A DNA stretch of 64,000 nucleotides from Saxidomus purpurata (GCA_022818135.1 JAFMSR010000002.1:28620327-28684326); one strand, 5' to 3'; counted from the stretch's first letter, positions 50,006 to 62,445 are shown. The notes: generated from the letters alone by a model not told the origin. Numbers and translations are program-made.

Positions 50006-51339
50006 ATAAACTAAAGAACAAGTTCATGGAGAGTAATGTAGTTAATTGTACACATACGATACTGATAAACATGGCATGTGTATCTTACTTCTACTTCAAA
50101 TAAAAAAAAACAATACAGATTCTCATGCGTATTACGTGGAGTTACATTAATGGGAATCACCCATTTGCATGAAGGGTATTTGTAAACGCCATGTTTAAGA
50201 TATTTTTAAATATATTCTTTATACATTGACACAACACATGTATATGAAATGTACTCGGCCTTTACACCTGTATGTATACACACATGCAAGGTCATCAATA
50301 TTTTTTCATAAAGCTCAAATTTTATTGATATCTGGCTATTGAGATATTGTACATCCCTATTACTAGCGGTGATTTAATAATAGACTCTTCTGCTTCATGT
50401 TGTATCTACAAATATGTTCAACTCAAAACAGGTATTGGGGTCTGATTATGAAAAATATAATCATTCGAAAACCTATGATAATTTGAACAATAGAATAACT
50501 GTCGCGTGCATGTAAAGAAGTCTTGATGATCGTTTTTCCCGTGCATTGCTAAATCAAATCGATGGTATTTAATTATACAGTAGTGATATAAATGAGGTTT
50601 AGTTAGACTTTACGCACTGTGCCGTGACTGCACTTTTATATTCCTTGAATAGGTCATAGCTCACAAGTCAAATTCCTACTATAATACTGTCGCCGACGAA
50701 AATATAACTTTAATGGCCATGGATTCATTTAACAGACATGTTGAAACTGACTAAAGTAGCGTTTTCCACACTTATCAGTAAATATTGATTGACAGCATAC
50801 CTGGATAAAATTGCGTCGCTCTGATTGGAGCGGCGTAATAAAGCATTGTGCTTTCTTTGAAGATGTGATCAGCTGTCGCCGAAATGAACTCTGACCGTTA
50901 CATTTTGACTTGTGCTGAATTCACGCCCCTCTAATCAATTTCGTTAGCGGTTGTATAAAATAAGTTTGAAATCACTGAAAAACACATTTTTTAAGATTTT
51001 CAGTGCAAATCTTAATGAATGTTTCTGCAACAGCTAGGGAATGTTATTTGCATTAGTGGGGTATGAAAAAACTCCACATTACCAAAATCCATCCTGCTAT
51101 TTCTTGTGCCAGGTGTTCGGAACTTCTACTTTCAGTTTCCATTTATTTTATAAGGAAATCAGAAAAAGGACTGGCACAACAAACTATACCTTTGGTTATT
51201 ATAATTTGGGTTTCTTTACAATTATGTGTGCATAATCTGAGCTGTTTTAGAACTTTCTGTTGATAAGTTTAAAAGAAAATGCCAAAAATGTCTTCTTTAC
51301 AATTCGGGGACAAATTTTTGCAGGAAAATATGAACATTA

Positions 51340-51735
51340 AACTTGATGTGGAGGATGGTCATAAACGGTAGAGGACCCCTAACGGTTTTGAGATTAGAAG
51401 GACAAAGGTCAAGGTCACAGGAATTGTAGAATGGTTTCAGCTCAATAACTTGAGTTAGGACTAACCAATTGCAATGAAATTTGGTTTGTAGGTAGTTTGC
51501 GGGGAGAGGAAGCTTAGGTTAACTTGCATTTGGGGTCACAAAGATCAAGGTCAAGGTCACTGTTACTAAAAATAGTTAACTTAATAACAAGAGTTAGGAC
51601 TGACCAATTTTTTTGGCGATGAAACTTGGTGTGTAGGTAGCTTGCATGGAGAGGAAGATATTTAAATATTTTTCTTTTAAATTTAAATTTTGTTTTTAAA
51701 AGCAATGATTTTTTTTTAGGGGGGGGGGGGGGAAA
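51340..51735. repeat. Dispersed repeat with two units and a (G)14 run
   Basis: 'GAGTTAGGACT(A/G)ACCAATT' and 'GATGAAACTTGGT.TGTAGGTAG.TTGC' occur twice about 160-170 bp apart, with 'AAGGTCAAGGTCAC' phrases. It ends near 14 consecutive G at 51719-51732. It lies just upstream of the LRR gene. Confidence 0.65.
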
Positions 51736-51990
51736 GCAAGGTCGCTGTTACTAATTCAAACTGCTTACTTTTTCTGCATCAAGTCATTTTGATTCAAGGA
51801 AGTCTATGAGTCAGAAATGTTGTTTTTTTCCAGGCCGGCACAATTAGACATATAGGTAAGGTTCAGCGCAAAACACGTAGGTCAAAAGTTGTTTTTCTGA
51901 AAATTTATTACCAACCATACTTCAGAAACCTTTTCCTGATAAACCATTAGTCAGTAGAATGATATTTTCATTTCAGATAAAGTACTTACG

Positions 51991-54900
51991 ATGAATAAAA
52001 TGGAATCATTTCTGAAGGAGGAAGATTTGTCTTCTAAAGAACTTACTGTGTTTCCAACAGAAGTGTTACTCAATACACATGTTGAATATCTTTTAATTGA
52101 TTATAATGACATCAAAGACCTCCCTATTGAAATAGGGGACTGTTTGAAATCATTAAAATGTTTCTCTGCCATAGGAAATAGTTTAAACTCGTTACCACAA
52201 ACATTTGGAAAGTTAACATTCTTACAGGAGATTTATCTGAATGAAAATGGGTTGATGAAATTACCAGATTCAGTGTGTGAATTGAAACATCTTGTTAAAC
52301 TGAAACTAACCGGTAATCAGTTGGAAACTTTGCCAGAAGAATTTGGAGAATTGACAGCGTTGGAAAGTTTCAGTTGTGATGAAAATGTGTTGTGGCGATT
52401 ACCAAAGACTTTTGGATTGTTGGAAAATTTGAAAGAATTAGAGCTTGGATGTAACTGTATAGAGAGCTTATCCGAAGGCTTTGGAATGCTGAAATCACTT
52501 GAAGTTCTCAATCTAAGTAGTAACAAGTTGAAATCATTGCCAGACAGTTTTGGCAACCTGCCAAATTTAAAAACTTTAGATCTGTCTGCAAATGAAATAA
52601 AATTATTGCCGTCTCATTGCAAGGCTTGCAAATCTTTGCAAAAAATGTATGTTGACAGTAATCTGTTACAGATGTTACCACCCTGGGTATCAGACCTCCA
52701 AAATGTTGTGGAGTTTTCTGTAAAAGATAATCAGTTTCAGAACCAGGCATTGCCAGATACATTTCCTAAAGCCTGTACCAAGTTAAAACATTTAGACATG
52801 AGTGGAAATTTCATGTCTGACTTACCAAGCAGTATTGGAGAACTGACACAACTTGAATTTCTTCATCTAGGAAGCGTGATAGGAGAGTTAGAGAGGAGGA
52901 ACTTTCAAAATGGCAACTGGTTAGCTGAGATTCCAGTCAGTATTTGTTATTTAACTAAATTAAGGGAACTGTACGTTGATGAAAATCAGTTGAGGGATCT
53001 GCCATCCAACTTTGGGGAGCTGATTTCTCTGGAAATATTGGACCTAGGTATTAAAGATGCTCTCAGATTTAATAAAAAACTTTACTTTTAAGGTGCTGTA
53101 CATGTACGTGAAGGGACATATAAAAATTAATGTCAATTTATTATTAACTAGAACATACAAAAAGATTTTCCACATGTAAAAAATGTTTTTAAGAAAACTA
53201 AAATTGTTGAAAGATGTTCTGAACAATTGTAATCATTATTTATGATTTGCTGTTCGTTTGTTTTAGACAGTAACCATGGTAAGTGGAGCTAACTTCATTA
53301 AATGGTAAATTCTTGGGGTCTGAAGTTATTTTTAGCACAATTATGTTGAATTTAAGGAGATACTTTAGTGACTCTGTTCCTAATCCCAGCCCTTGTTACT
53401 AACTTGCTGTATACATGTATGATTCTATGAAGTAGAATTCCTTCTTTTTTTCTAGGTCAGAATATGCTTCATGTGTTACCTGACTCGTTTGGAAGCTTGA
53501 GGTCACTGCGGATATGTATGTTGTCAAAGAACCATCTCATGTGGCTGCCTAGTAACTTTGGAAACCTGTCATCTCTGGAAGATCTGAGGCTGGATGATAA
53601 TGAGGTACATGTGTACTTGGAATATCAAACTCTGTTGTTCAGATCAGGTTGTTTTCCTTTTAAAATTTCAGTTACCCAACTCACCCTCATGCTGGTGTGT
53701 TTATGGTATTTAATTTTGATTCTCTTAGTCTCTGACTAATTTAGGGCCATGGCTTCGAGCCCTGAAACAGATCTGACATTTTGGTGTGTGAAAATTGGAG
53801 GAAGGGAGTCTTGTGCTAGTGCGTCCCAGGAACAGTTTGGTACATGCCTGTAGATAAACAAAATACTGTTGAAACAGGCATAAAGCCAAATGAGAAGAAA
53901 AACTAGAAGCATAAACAGGCAGCACAGGTTAAGTTTAAAAAGCATTTACAACAAAATGTTATTCTCGCAAGTGGTGTCACAAGTGATAGTAACTACTTTT
54001 AGTGTTCATGCAGAACTCTGGTTGCTATGGCAACAAATAGGAAAAACTTTAAAAATCTTCTTCTCTGAAACCACAAGGCATAGAGCTTAGATATTTGGCA
54101 TGTAGCATTGTCTAGTGGACCTCTACAAAGAATGTACAAATTATGACCCCCGGGTCAAAATTGACCTCGTGTGGGTGGTGACTTAGTTTTTGGATAGGCA
54201 TATATAGGAAAAACTTCAAAAATATTCTTCTCTGAAACCACAATGCCTAGAGCCTAGATATTTGGCATTTAGCATTGTCTAGTGGACCTCTACCAAGATT
54301 GTTCAAATTATGACCCCCGGGTCAAAATTGACCTCATGGGGGTGGTCACTTAGTTTTGCAAAGGCTTATATAGGAAAAACTTTAAAAATCTTCTTCTCTG
54401 AAACCACAAGGCCTAGAGCTTAGATATTTGGCATGTAGCATTGTCTAGTGGGCCTCTACCAAGATTGTTCAAATTATGACCCCTGGATGAAAATTGACCC
54501 CAAGGGGGGCACGTATAGTTTGTATCAAAAACTTTATGACCCTGGGGTCAACAATTTGACTTTGGCATGGAGCAGGGTCACTTGTGCCTTTACAAAGATT
54601 GTTCAATTATGACCGGATCAAACCTATTTGGTATATAACATTATCTAGTGATCTTCCACCAGGCAAGTGGACTTGTCAAACCACAGGGTGAGCAATATAT
54701 GGGCCATCTTGGCCTCTTGTTTCAGAAAGGTCTTCAAAAATTTACAGAATTACGTCCTGGGTAAAAAAGACGCCGGAGCGGGGTTACATAATTTTAAGAT
54801 AATCTTGGTCGAAGATTTTGATAATTTCACTGAGTCAACATTTATATTTCAACATACATGTACCACCGAAAAACATAAAGTAACCATTGTATGGTAAATA

Positions 54901-57900
54901 TACTTACCAGTTTTTAATCTGTTATATTCATCTCTAGAACATCTTGATTTTTTTTAAGTTTGAATATTATTTATTCTTATTTTAGCTTGCAGAGCTACCT
55001 GAATCATTTTGTAAACTGAGTAAGTTAAAGACACTGGACTTGTTCAGTAACAGACTAACTGAGATTCCTACAGCTCTGCGTAACCTCGGAAAACTGGTTA
55101 GGTTGGATATAGAATGTGTAAGTACTCACTGAGCCTGAAGTGTTAAATCAGACAAGCATTTACAGTGTTTTTTCTTTAATTTACACAGCTGTTCCAGTTG
55201 TTGAAAACCTTAAATTCTCTGTACCATATAAGAGTCAGTTGGCAAATAGTGTGAAAATGCAACCATTTGTAGAAAACTGCTTTTTAGTAACTTTAAATGT
55301 ACTTAATGGGCTAGTAAGGAATCACACATATTGTCCCATCTGTGCGTCTTGTCCCTTTTTACACAAAGTCGAGTCGGATTTTTACCAAATTTGCTCAGTA
55401 GTATCTTTGCGTTGACCCCTTTCAAAAAAGAGGAAATGGTTCTGTTCCATTGCACATGGGGGCCACTGTTGTTTAGGAAAACCTTTAAATGGCTTCTTCT
55501 CATGAACCAGTGGATGGAATGTCACCAAACTTATTCTGTAGCATGCTTGCATTGTCATCTTTAAAACACAGAAAATGGTTCTGGTTCACACAGTCTAGTG
55601 CACACAGGAGCTTCTGTTACTAAAAACAGAAATGTCTTTAAAGAACTTCTTTTCATGAACTAATGGATAAAATGTCACCAAACTTTCTCAGTAACATCCT
55701 TGACCCCTTTCAAACGGCAGGAAATGTTTCCAGTCCATTGCACACAAGGGGCTGCTTTCACTAAAATAAGAAAAATCTTTAAATGTACAAATGTAGAACT
55801 ATATACTGTGTTACAATGATTTAGAATACTACATAGCTCTTCATTTTATGGAGTACTGCAGTACTAATCAGAAGTATAGAGTACATTGTACCTTCGTCAT
55901 ATAGAATATTACAGCACTTTACAGTACCATAGAGTACTGGGTATTAACCACGTCCAGTGATTTAAAATTTTCAAAATTTATCACCTCTAAGTAGCAGGAA
56001 CAAAGTAGCTAAGAATAGTTACTAAGTTAAGTGGAGCAGGGTAACTAAAGAAAGGTCATATGATAGATAAGTAAACACTGGTTTCAAAATGGGTAGAATC
56101 TAATTTAAACAATTATGAGCCTTTGTTTAATCTCACCCCCGCCCCCACCCTCTTTCCTCCCAAACATTTCAACCCCTTCCCAGTTTTATATCATTTGGAA
56201 TTGATGAAGCTATTGACTGCCAGATTATCTGTTCTCACTTAGTAAATGATACTAGTTCAGTGCATCAGAACAATACAGATATCACTGTTTTCACAGAATG
56301 ATTTTCACATACCCCTCAGTGAAGTGCCTCAGATTATTACAAAGTCGAAATACCCGGAGAGAGATCCTAACTTGAAAGACAACTGGAGAGGCAGGCCGAG
56401 ACAAGATATCGCAAATATAGACCGTACAATCATTAAGGTAAGGCCTTGAAATAAAGAAATAATATCTGTTCAAGCATTGTTTATCACTGAATAAACAACT
56501 ATTTGGAGTTCTTATGCGTTACAAAGAGTCAAAAAGTAAAAAGGCCTGAGTGCTTAATAATTGAGCATCATACAACAAAACAAATGTTTATTAGATGATA
56601 AACAATGTTTTACATGATATTATTATGATTCTAACACAAACAAATATTACAGAGGTGGATAAATGAAACATTCTATTTCCTATTATCCTTCTTTGTTAAA
56701 CTGAGAGGCAGATTGAGGCATGTTACAATGTACATTTTGATTCAGCAGATGTACATTCTAAATTTATAATAGAGTGTTTAAACAGTGTCTTCAAATTCAG
56801 TTTACATTAAATTGAACGTCATCATTCAAGATGTAGGTGTCATCCAGGCCAAAATTATAATTGGGTATAACTTTAGAAGTATGTTTACATGATTATTAGT
56901 TAATTACATTTATGTTCGTATAAAGTAATTGTTTGCAGGCTTGTATGGATCCATGGCCCTGGTCAAAAGATGAGATCCTGGTTTCATGATTATGCCAAGT
57001 TTTCTAGTTTATAGGTCCTAAGGAGAAAATAGTGACAGTAACTGTAGTAGTGTTGTTTTACAATTCAGGCACCTGACTATGGCCCTCTAGAAGACTTTGA
57101 ACCCCCACCACCTAGTCTCAACTTAAGTGAAGACTGTCTCATTATGGCAATGAAACGAAATATGTCCATTTGGAAAAGTCACGCCGACACCAGTTCTCAG
57201 CGCCGACCAGCCAGGCGTAAACCTCAGGCAAGGAGACATTATAGTACAGGATCGGAGGAGAACAGCGGAGTTGATGAAAACTTCTGTCATAATGTTGATA
57301 TAGATCAGGATGATGGCCTTGAATATGATGATAGTGGGACTGATTATGACAACGCCAATGATGATGATGATGAATTTGAGCCACCGGTCTATGTTCAACC
57401 TACAGAATGGAGTGGTATGCTGTTGTCATTTTTATAAATGATATATTTATGGTCCCAAGGTGATTTCCACTTCAATTATCACAAAAAATAATAGGATTAA
57501 AATGCATAAATTTTATAAATATTTCACAACCTTATATTCTTCAATCTTGTCTTATGTTGAGCTTCATGTGTTACTCATTGATCAATCTTCCTGAAATGTT
57601 TGTCCATCTGTGTGTGTGTCATGTGATTTAACTAAAATGTTCTGAAGTACTGGTAACAAAAGTTGTGATTGTATGTTTACAGTCTATTTCTTTACTGATA
57701 TGGCTCAATAATAAATAAAGGATACAATATGAACAATGTCACACATATAAATAACATTACAACTGTCTCTTCAAAATGATATGACAGAGCACCACTGTTT
57801 CAACCAAGTTTTCTGGCCATGTATTAAGATCAATATTAATTATGTTGGCTTTAATTGGAAGTGTGGAGACCTTCCTTTAGTCTAGCAATCCTACTTAAGA

Positions 57901-59781
57901 TTTCCTTTGAACGTGAGCTGAATTTTCACCTCCAAGATGATACACAAAGGTCTAAAGTGTTACAGCAGGACCAGTTGTCTTTAAGACTGTGAGAGTTGAA
58001 TTTTAGTTAATACAAATTCATTTTAGTTTGATTATGTAGAAAGCTCCATTTAAAGGTTATGTCATTGTTCTGGAACACTCATTCCTGATATCATCACACT
58101 CATGAGAGAGAGACAGTGAGTTTGACATCACTGCTACCCATTTACAGCTTGGTGGACTGAGGCACATATGGCATCAGTGTCTTTGCCTAGGGACACACTT
58201 GGTGCTTGAGTTGGGATTTGAACCTTGGACTTCCCGTTCTGGAGGCAAACACTCTAACCACTGAGCTATCAAGTTGCTGTGTAACTCATCCTGTGTAGAA
58301 ACATAAAGAGGAGATGCAGTTAGATAGTTGCTTAGTTTGGTTTGAGTCAAGAAAAGCATTGTAGCAATAATTGTTCAAGCTATGGTCTTAAACTGATTTC
58401 AAAAATTGTGATACACTGCTGTAAGTATAAATAATTGTTATCATTTAGGTATGAGCAAGTCAGGGAATATGCCAAATGAGGGAACGCATGTAAATGTACA
58501 ATCAATGTTGGAGGAGACAGAGTGCTGGGATGAGGAAGTGGATGCCAATGCACAACAGTTTGGTTGGTAGTCATTTTGTTAAAATTGTATATTAAAAGAG
58601 GTAGAAATCACAAAGGCTGAAGAGTCATTACGTCATTACTGGCTATCAGAATGGCAAATAATTGTTAACAAGAGAATAATATCACGCCACCACAGGTTGG
58701 CTTAATTAAATCTCGCTGTCTAGGAGTCTGTCCATTTTTTTGTGTCTTGGCTGTAACTATGTTATGCTTTGTAGGATTTTAATATAACTTTGCACAAATG
58801 TTCAGCACATCAAGACGATGTGTGGCATGGAAGACTCGGGTCCCTACCTCAAAGGTCAAGGTCACACATCTAGTTTAAAGATAATGGAATCCTGTTATAT
58901 GCACACATTCGTGTCCGGACTGTAACTTTTCATGCATTGAAGGATTTTAAAATAACTTGGCATAGATGTTAGGCACATCAAACGACATGATGTGTGCAAG
59001 ACCCACATCCCTACCTCAAAGGTCAAGGTCACACTAAGAGTTTATAGGTACTGAAATCTTGTTTATTTGCATACATTCATGTCCGGACTGCAACTTTGTC
59101 ATGCATTGAAGGATTTTAAATCGATTTGGTATGGACGTTTAGCACTTCATAACAATGTTTCGCATACAACAACTGTCCCTACCTTCAAGGTCACAGAGTT
59201 TAAAGCTAATTTAATTCTGTATGCATGGTAAATCTGTCATGCATAGAAAGGTTTTAAAACCATAATTATGGCACAATTGTTGAGCACATGAAGAGGACAC
59301 AGACTGTAAACACCTCTTTTTTGGGCATCCATCACTTATGAGGGACAGCTCTTATTTATATGTTATATGACTACTTGATGCAGTATTGCAACATATGTCA
59401 TGTGGCAAAATGTGATGACATTTTTGATATCATACTGTTTATTGGATTTTATATTAGACATGTTTGATGTCGTGTCACACTACTTTTAAAGCACTTCGCT
59501 TTACTTCATTTGTTAACCTTACACAACAATTGGGATAGCAAAAATAAATCCGTACATTAATAAATCATAAAATTTCTCTTGCAGATGAAACGCCAGTTTA
59601 TGTACACCCTACCAAATTGTACTACACGCCTATTGACAATGGACAGTTTACATTTACACCATTTGACATTCACGAACAGAATTATGTGAAAAGGCCAGAG
59701 AAATACCCAGTGGAAGATGGCCAGTTTGAAAATTGTGATATAGATGATACTGCATTTATTCATGTGGACCCAAAATTCTGA
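51991..59781 (+). CDS. Leucine-rich-repeat protein with acidic tail, seven exons
   Basis: Exons 51991-53047, 53456-53604, 54986-55117, 56297-56437, 57069-57414, 58449-58562 and 59585-59781 join in frame (2136 nt, 711 residues, TGA at the end). Residues about 30-450 are a continuous run of roughly 18 LRRs of the 23-residue 'LxxLPxxFGxLxxLxxLxLxxN' type, as in SHOC2/Ras-group LRR proteins. Residues about 450-493 are basic and charged. Residues 494-711 are low-complexity and acidic (NDDDDEFEPP), with a repeated PVYVxPT motif in exons 5 and 7. There is no signal peptide or TM, so it is probably cytosolic; LRR arrays of this kind are scaffolds, and no specific partner can be named. The frame stays open upstream to the acceptor at 51976 (in-frame KVLT), so coding could start in an earlier exon. 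ATG 52000 has better context (AAAATGG) than ATG 51991. Confidence 0.85.
54000..54725. repeat. Element with three tandem units of about 165 bp
   Basis: 'AGGAAAAACTT(T/C)AAAAAT.TTCTTC' starts near 54039, 54207 and 54372, each followed by 'AGATATTTGGCATGTAGCATTG' and 'AATTATGACCCCCGGGTC'. It ends 'GGGCCATCTTGGCCTCTTGTTTC', related to the inverted start of the repeat at 24586. In intron 2 of the LRR gene. Confidence 0.8.
54021..54034. promoter_or_regulatory. RFX X-box-like palindrome in a repeat
   Basis: GTTGCTATGGCAAC differs by one base from the copy at 24206 and still fits the RFX half-site pattern. It lies in intron 2 of the LRR gene at the start of a tandem element. Confidence 0.4.
55350..55960 (+). 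repeat. Dispersed repeat, inverted relative to 29390-30075
   Basis: Three units carry 'GACCCCTTTCAAA', 'GGAAATGGTTCTG', 'TTCTTCTCATGAACCAGTGGATGGAATGTCACCAAACTT', then an 'AGTACT' cluster (55840-55940). In intron 3 of the LRR gene. Confidence 0.8.
58030..58275 (-). repeat. tRNA-derived SINE, reverse copy
   Basis: The - strand reads the same module order as 46866-47125: A box in 'TAGCTCAGTGGTTAGAGTG', B box 'AGGTTCAAATCCC', 'GTGTCCCTAGGCAAAGACACTGATG', 'CACTGTCTCTCTC', tail near 58035. In intron 5 of the LRR gene. Confidence 0.85.
58650..59365. repeat. Element with four tandem units of about 135-180 bp
   Basis: 'GTCCGGACTGTAACTTT.CATGCATTGAAGGATTTTAAAATAACTTGG' recurs near 58745, 58915 and 59085, with a decayed fourth near 59235, each followed by 'ACATCA' and 'CCCTACCTCAAAGGTCAAGGTCACA'. 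It starts 'CACGCCACCACAGG' and ends 'GACAGCTCTTATT'. In intron 6 of the LRR gene. Confidence 0.75.
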
Positions 59782-60158
59782 TTGACTGCTTAACTTTGAC
59801 GTCTTTCTCTGATCTCAGAACTTGTGATTAGGTCATTTAGAGTATTCTCCCTTTGTTTTATTTGGTGCTAAAATTATTCAGGGTGTACTGCTTTTGTCTC
59901 TGCATATGTATGGCTGGCAGAGTATTTTCTATTGGTCTGAAACTGTGTATAGATCACTGACGGTATTTTAACTTTGTCTAGCCTTGTACAAATGTAAGTA
60001 CATGTATATCATTTAGGATAATCTCACTTTGTTTCAATGAGTAGAACAGCATGAGAAATTAGGCTGTACTTCCTCAATACTTATAATGGTCATAATAAGT
60101 ATTTCTTCAAAACTCTCAAGGGTAGATCAGAATGGGAGGCTTAAACGGTGTATGGCTC

Positions 60159-60164
60159 AATAAA
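60159..60164 (+). terminator. Candidate polyadenylation signal of the LRR gene
   Basis: AATAAA 378 bases after the stop; another lies at 60318-60323. Which is used cannot be told from sequence. Confidence 0.35.
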
Positions 60165-60399
60165 ATGACAAAGGCTTTAATTTGTGTGTGTTATATGGCT
60201 TAAATTCAACCGTTTTTTCTGTAACATTAAATGCTGCTAAATTTCAGTAGAATCTAGTTATATTTTGTGAAAACTTTTCACAAAGAAATATTGGTTGATA
60301 TTTTTTACATTTATTAAAATAAACTGAAATATGAAATAGTGAATTGAAATATGTTTTAGGGGCTCTTGAATAAAAGGTGTACATGTTTTTTGTGTTGCC

Positions 60400-61150
60400 C
60401 TTTGGGACAAACTTAACGTTGGCTATAACTTTGCTATTTTCTTAAGATTTCTTCATCAAACATCAAATTACATTAACCTGTAATGTATTTGGCTGGATTA
60501 TTGCCCCTCCTTAACTTAGAAAGTTTCACACACACAATATTTTTTTAAGAGTCAACATATGCAACCAAACTTAGTGTACATGTATGTATAAGTATTTATG
60601 AATACCTTTAATTGGATTGTATTTTAAGGCTCCTGGGGGTCAAGGTCACTGTTACTGAAAATATTAATATATTCAATATCTTTAGTTACAATTGACAAAA
60701 TGTAACCAACTTTTTTTTGTAGTAAGTATTTAAGAAGATAGGGTTTGGTTTTTGGGGCTCCTGGGGTCATTGTTAAGGTCACTAACTAGAAATAGAAAGA
60801 ACAGTAATATGTACAGTATCTTTAGTTTCAATTGACATAATGTAACTTAATTATTAAGTGTGTCATACAAATGAATAAAGACTTTTAAATTAATTGGCAT
60901 TGTGTTTGGGGTTCATTGGGTCAAAGTCCTTTTCTTTCTAAAAATAGAGAAATGGAAAAAAACAATATCTTTAGTTGCAATTGAATTATTGTGACCAAAC
61001 TTAGTGTCTAGTTAGTATTATGGAAACGTTTTTTGGGATTGTGTTCTGGGGTCAAGGTCAAGGACACTGTTACTTAAAAAAAAGTAATAAAAATACTTAA
61101 AAGGATAAAATCAGATGAGCGTCCGGCACCCGCAGGCAGTGCTCTTGTTT
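60400..61150. repeat. Element with tandem units of about 150 bp
   Basis: 'ATCTTTAGTT(A/T/G)CAATTGA' occurs near 60679, 60819 and 60966, with 'GGGGTCAAGGTCACTGTTACT' phrases between. It ends 'CAGATGAGCGTCCGGCACCCGCAGGCAGTGCTCTTG', a typical terminal block of such elements. Confidence 0.65.
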
Positions 61151-61587
61151 AAAAAATGTTTTCTTAAAGTGTAAAGTCTGATAACTGTGAATTGAAAATT
61201 TCAAGTGATTCTACCAACTACTTTTAAAGTTATGCTCGTTGTCAGATAACACACATTGATATATTTCATAATGACCTTTGTAATGTCAAAAAAGTAATTT
61301 TAACGTCAGTATATTTGACATTGTAGATTGCCATGTTACACAATCATATGAAGGTATTTTTTCACCTGATAACACATAAATTGTTGCAAGTATTTTGCTT
61401 GTTTTAATTTTGTTGTCATTTCTCAGCTTTTCAATAAATCCTCATTTTGATTGACTGTGCCCCAATTTTCACTTTTTCGAATGTGAAAGATAAAGTGGCT
61501 GCTATGGTAATATGCTTTATGATAAAGACTTGATAGAATAATTTTTTGCATATTTGTAAATGTCATTTCCAATAAACATCATTTTTT

Positions 61588-62445
61588 AGCTCGACTATTC
61601 GGAGAATATGGAGAGCTATTACAGTCACTTGTGTGTCGGCGTCGGCGTCGGCGTTGCTTCTTTGGTTAAAGTTTTGCCTGCTAAGTACTATCATGCACAT
61701 ATCTCAGTAACCACTTATGATATTGACTTGAAACTTTGTTCATGTCTTTAGGGGTGTCATACAATCAAGGCAGATAACTCTTGAAAAAATTTAGTACAAA
61801 TTATGGCCCTTGTTTGACTTTGAATATTTGGTTAAAGTTTTGCCTGCTAGGTACTATCATGCACATATTTCAGTAACCACTTATGATATTGACTTGAAAC
61901 TTCGTTAATGTCTCTAGGGGTGTTATACAGTCAAGTCAGATAACTATTGTATAAATTTAGTACTAATTATGGCCCTTGTTTGACTTTGAAAATTTGGTTA
62001 AAGTTTTGCCTGCTAGGTACTATCATGCACATATTTCAGTAACCACTTATGATATTGACTTGAAACTTTTTTAATGTCTTAAGAGGTGTCACACAGTCAA
62101 GACAGATAACTCTTGTTTAAATTTAGTGCAAATTATGGCCCTTGTTTGACTTTGAAAATTTGGTAAAGTTTTGCATGTAAGGTACTATCATGCACATATC
62201 ACAGTAACCACTTATGGTAGTTATATCAAACCTTGCAATAGTGTTCAGGGTAAATTTTGTATCAAACAATTAATTTACCAAAAATTAAATCTATAGTTAT
62301 AGATTTTGACTTTTTTATGATTCAACTTTCCTAGTTTATACTTAATAGTTAGCAGAATTTTGTTTTGCTATTATACTGATAAAAGTTTTGTTTTATTAGC
62401 AAACACCCACAATAGTCGAGCGTGCTGTCTTATGGACAGCTCTTG
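61588..62445. mobile_element. TIR-bounded non-autonomous element with four tandem units
   Basis: GCTCGACTATT (61589-61599) is matched by AATAGTCGAGC (62411-62421) in inverted orientation. Inside, 'TTTGGTTAAAGTTTTGCCTGCTA' starts at about 61661, 61827, 61993 and 62158, a steady 165-166 bp period with high identity. A (GGCGTC)n stretch follows the left end. No coding capacity. Confidence 0.85.

Larger units (their letters stand above)
49106..50955. mobile_element. 1.85-kb segment with 26-bp terminal inverted repeats
   Basis: ACAACCGCTAACGAAATTCATTAGAG (26 bp, 49106-49131) is matched by the reverse complement at 50930-50955 with one mismatch. No transposase frame lies between. The segment contains a tandem duplication (49285-49516) and a SINE-like insertion (49815-50005). 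A non-autonomous DNA transposon is the simplest reading; target-site duplications are not obvious. Confidence 0.55.
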
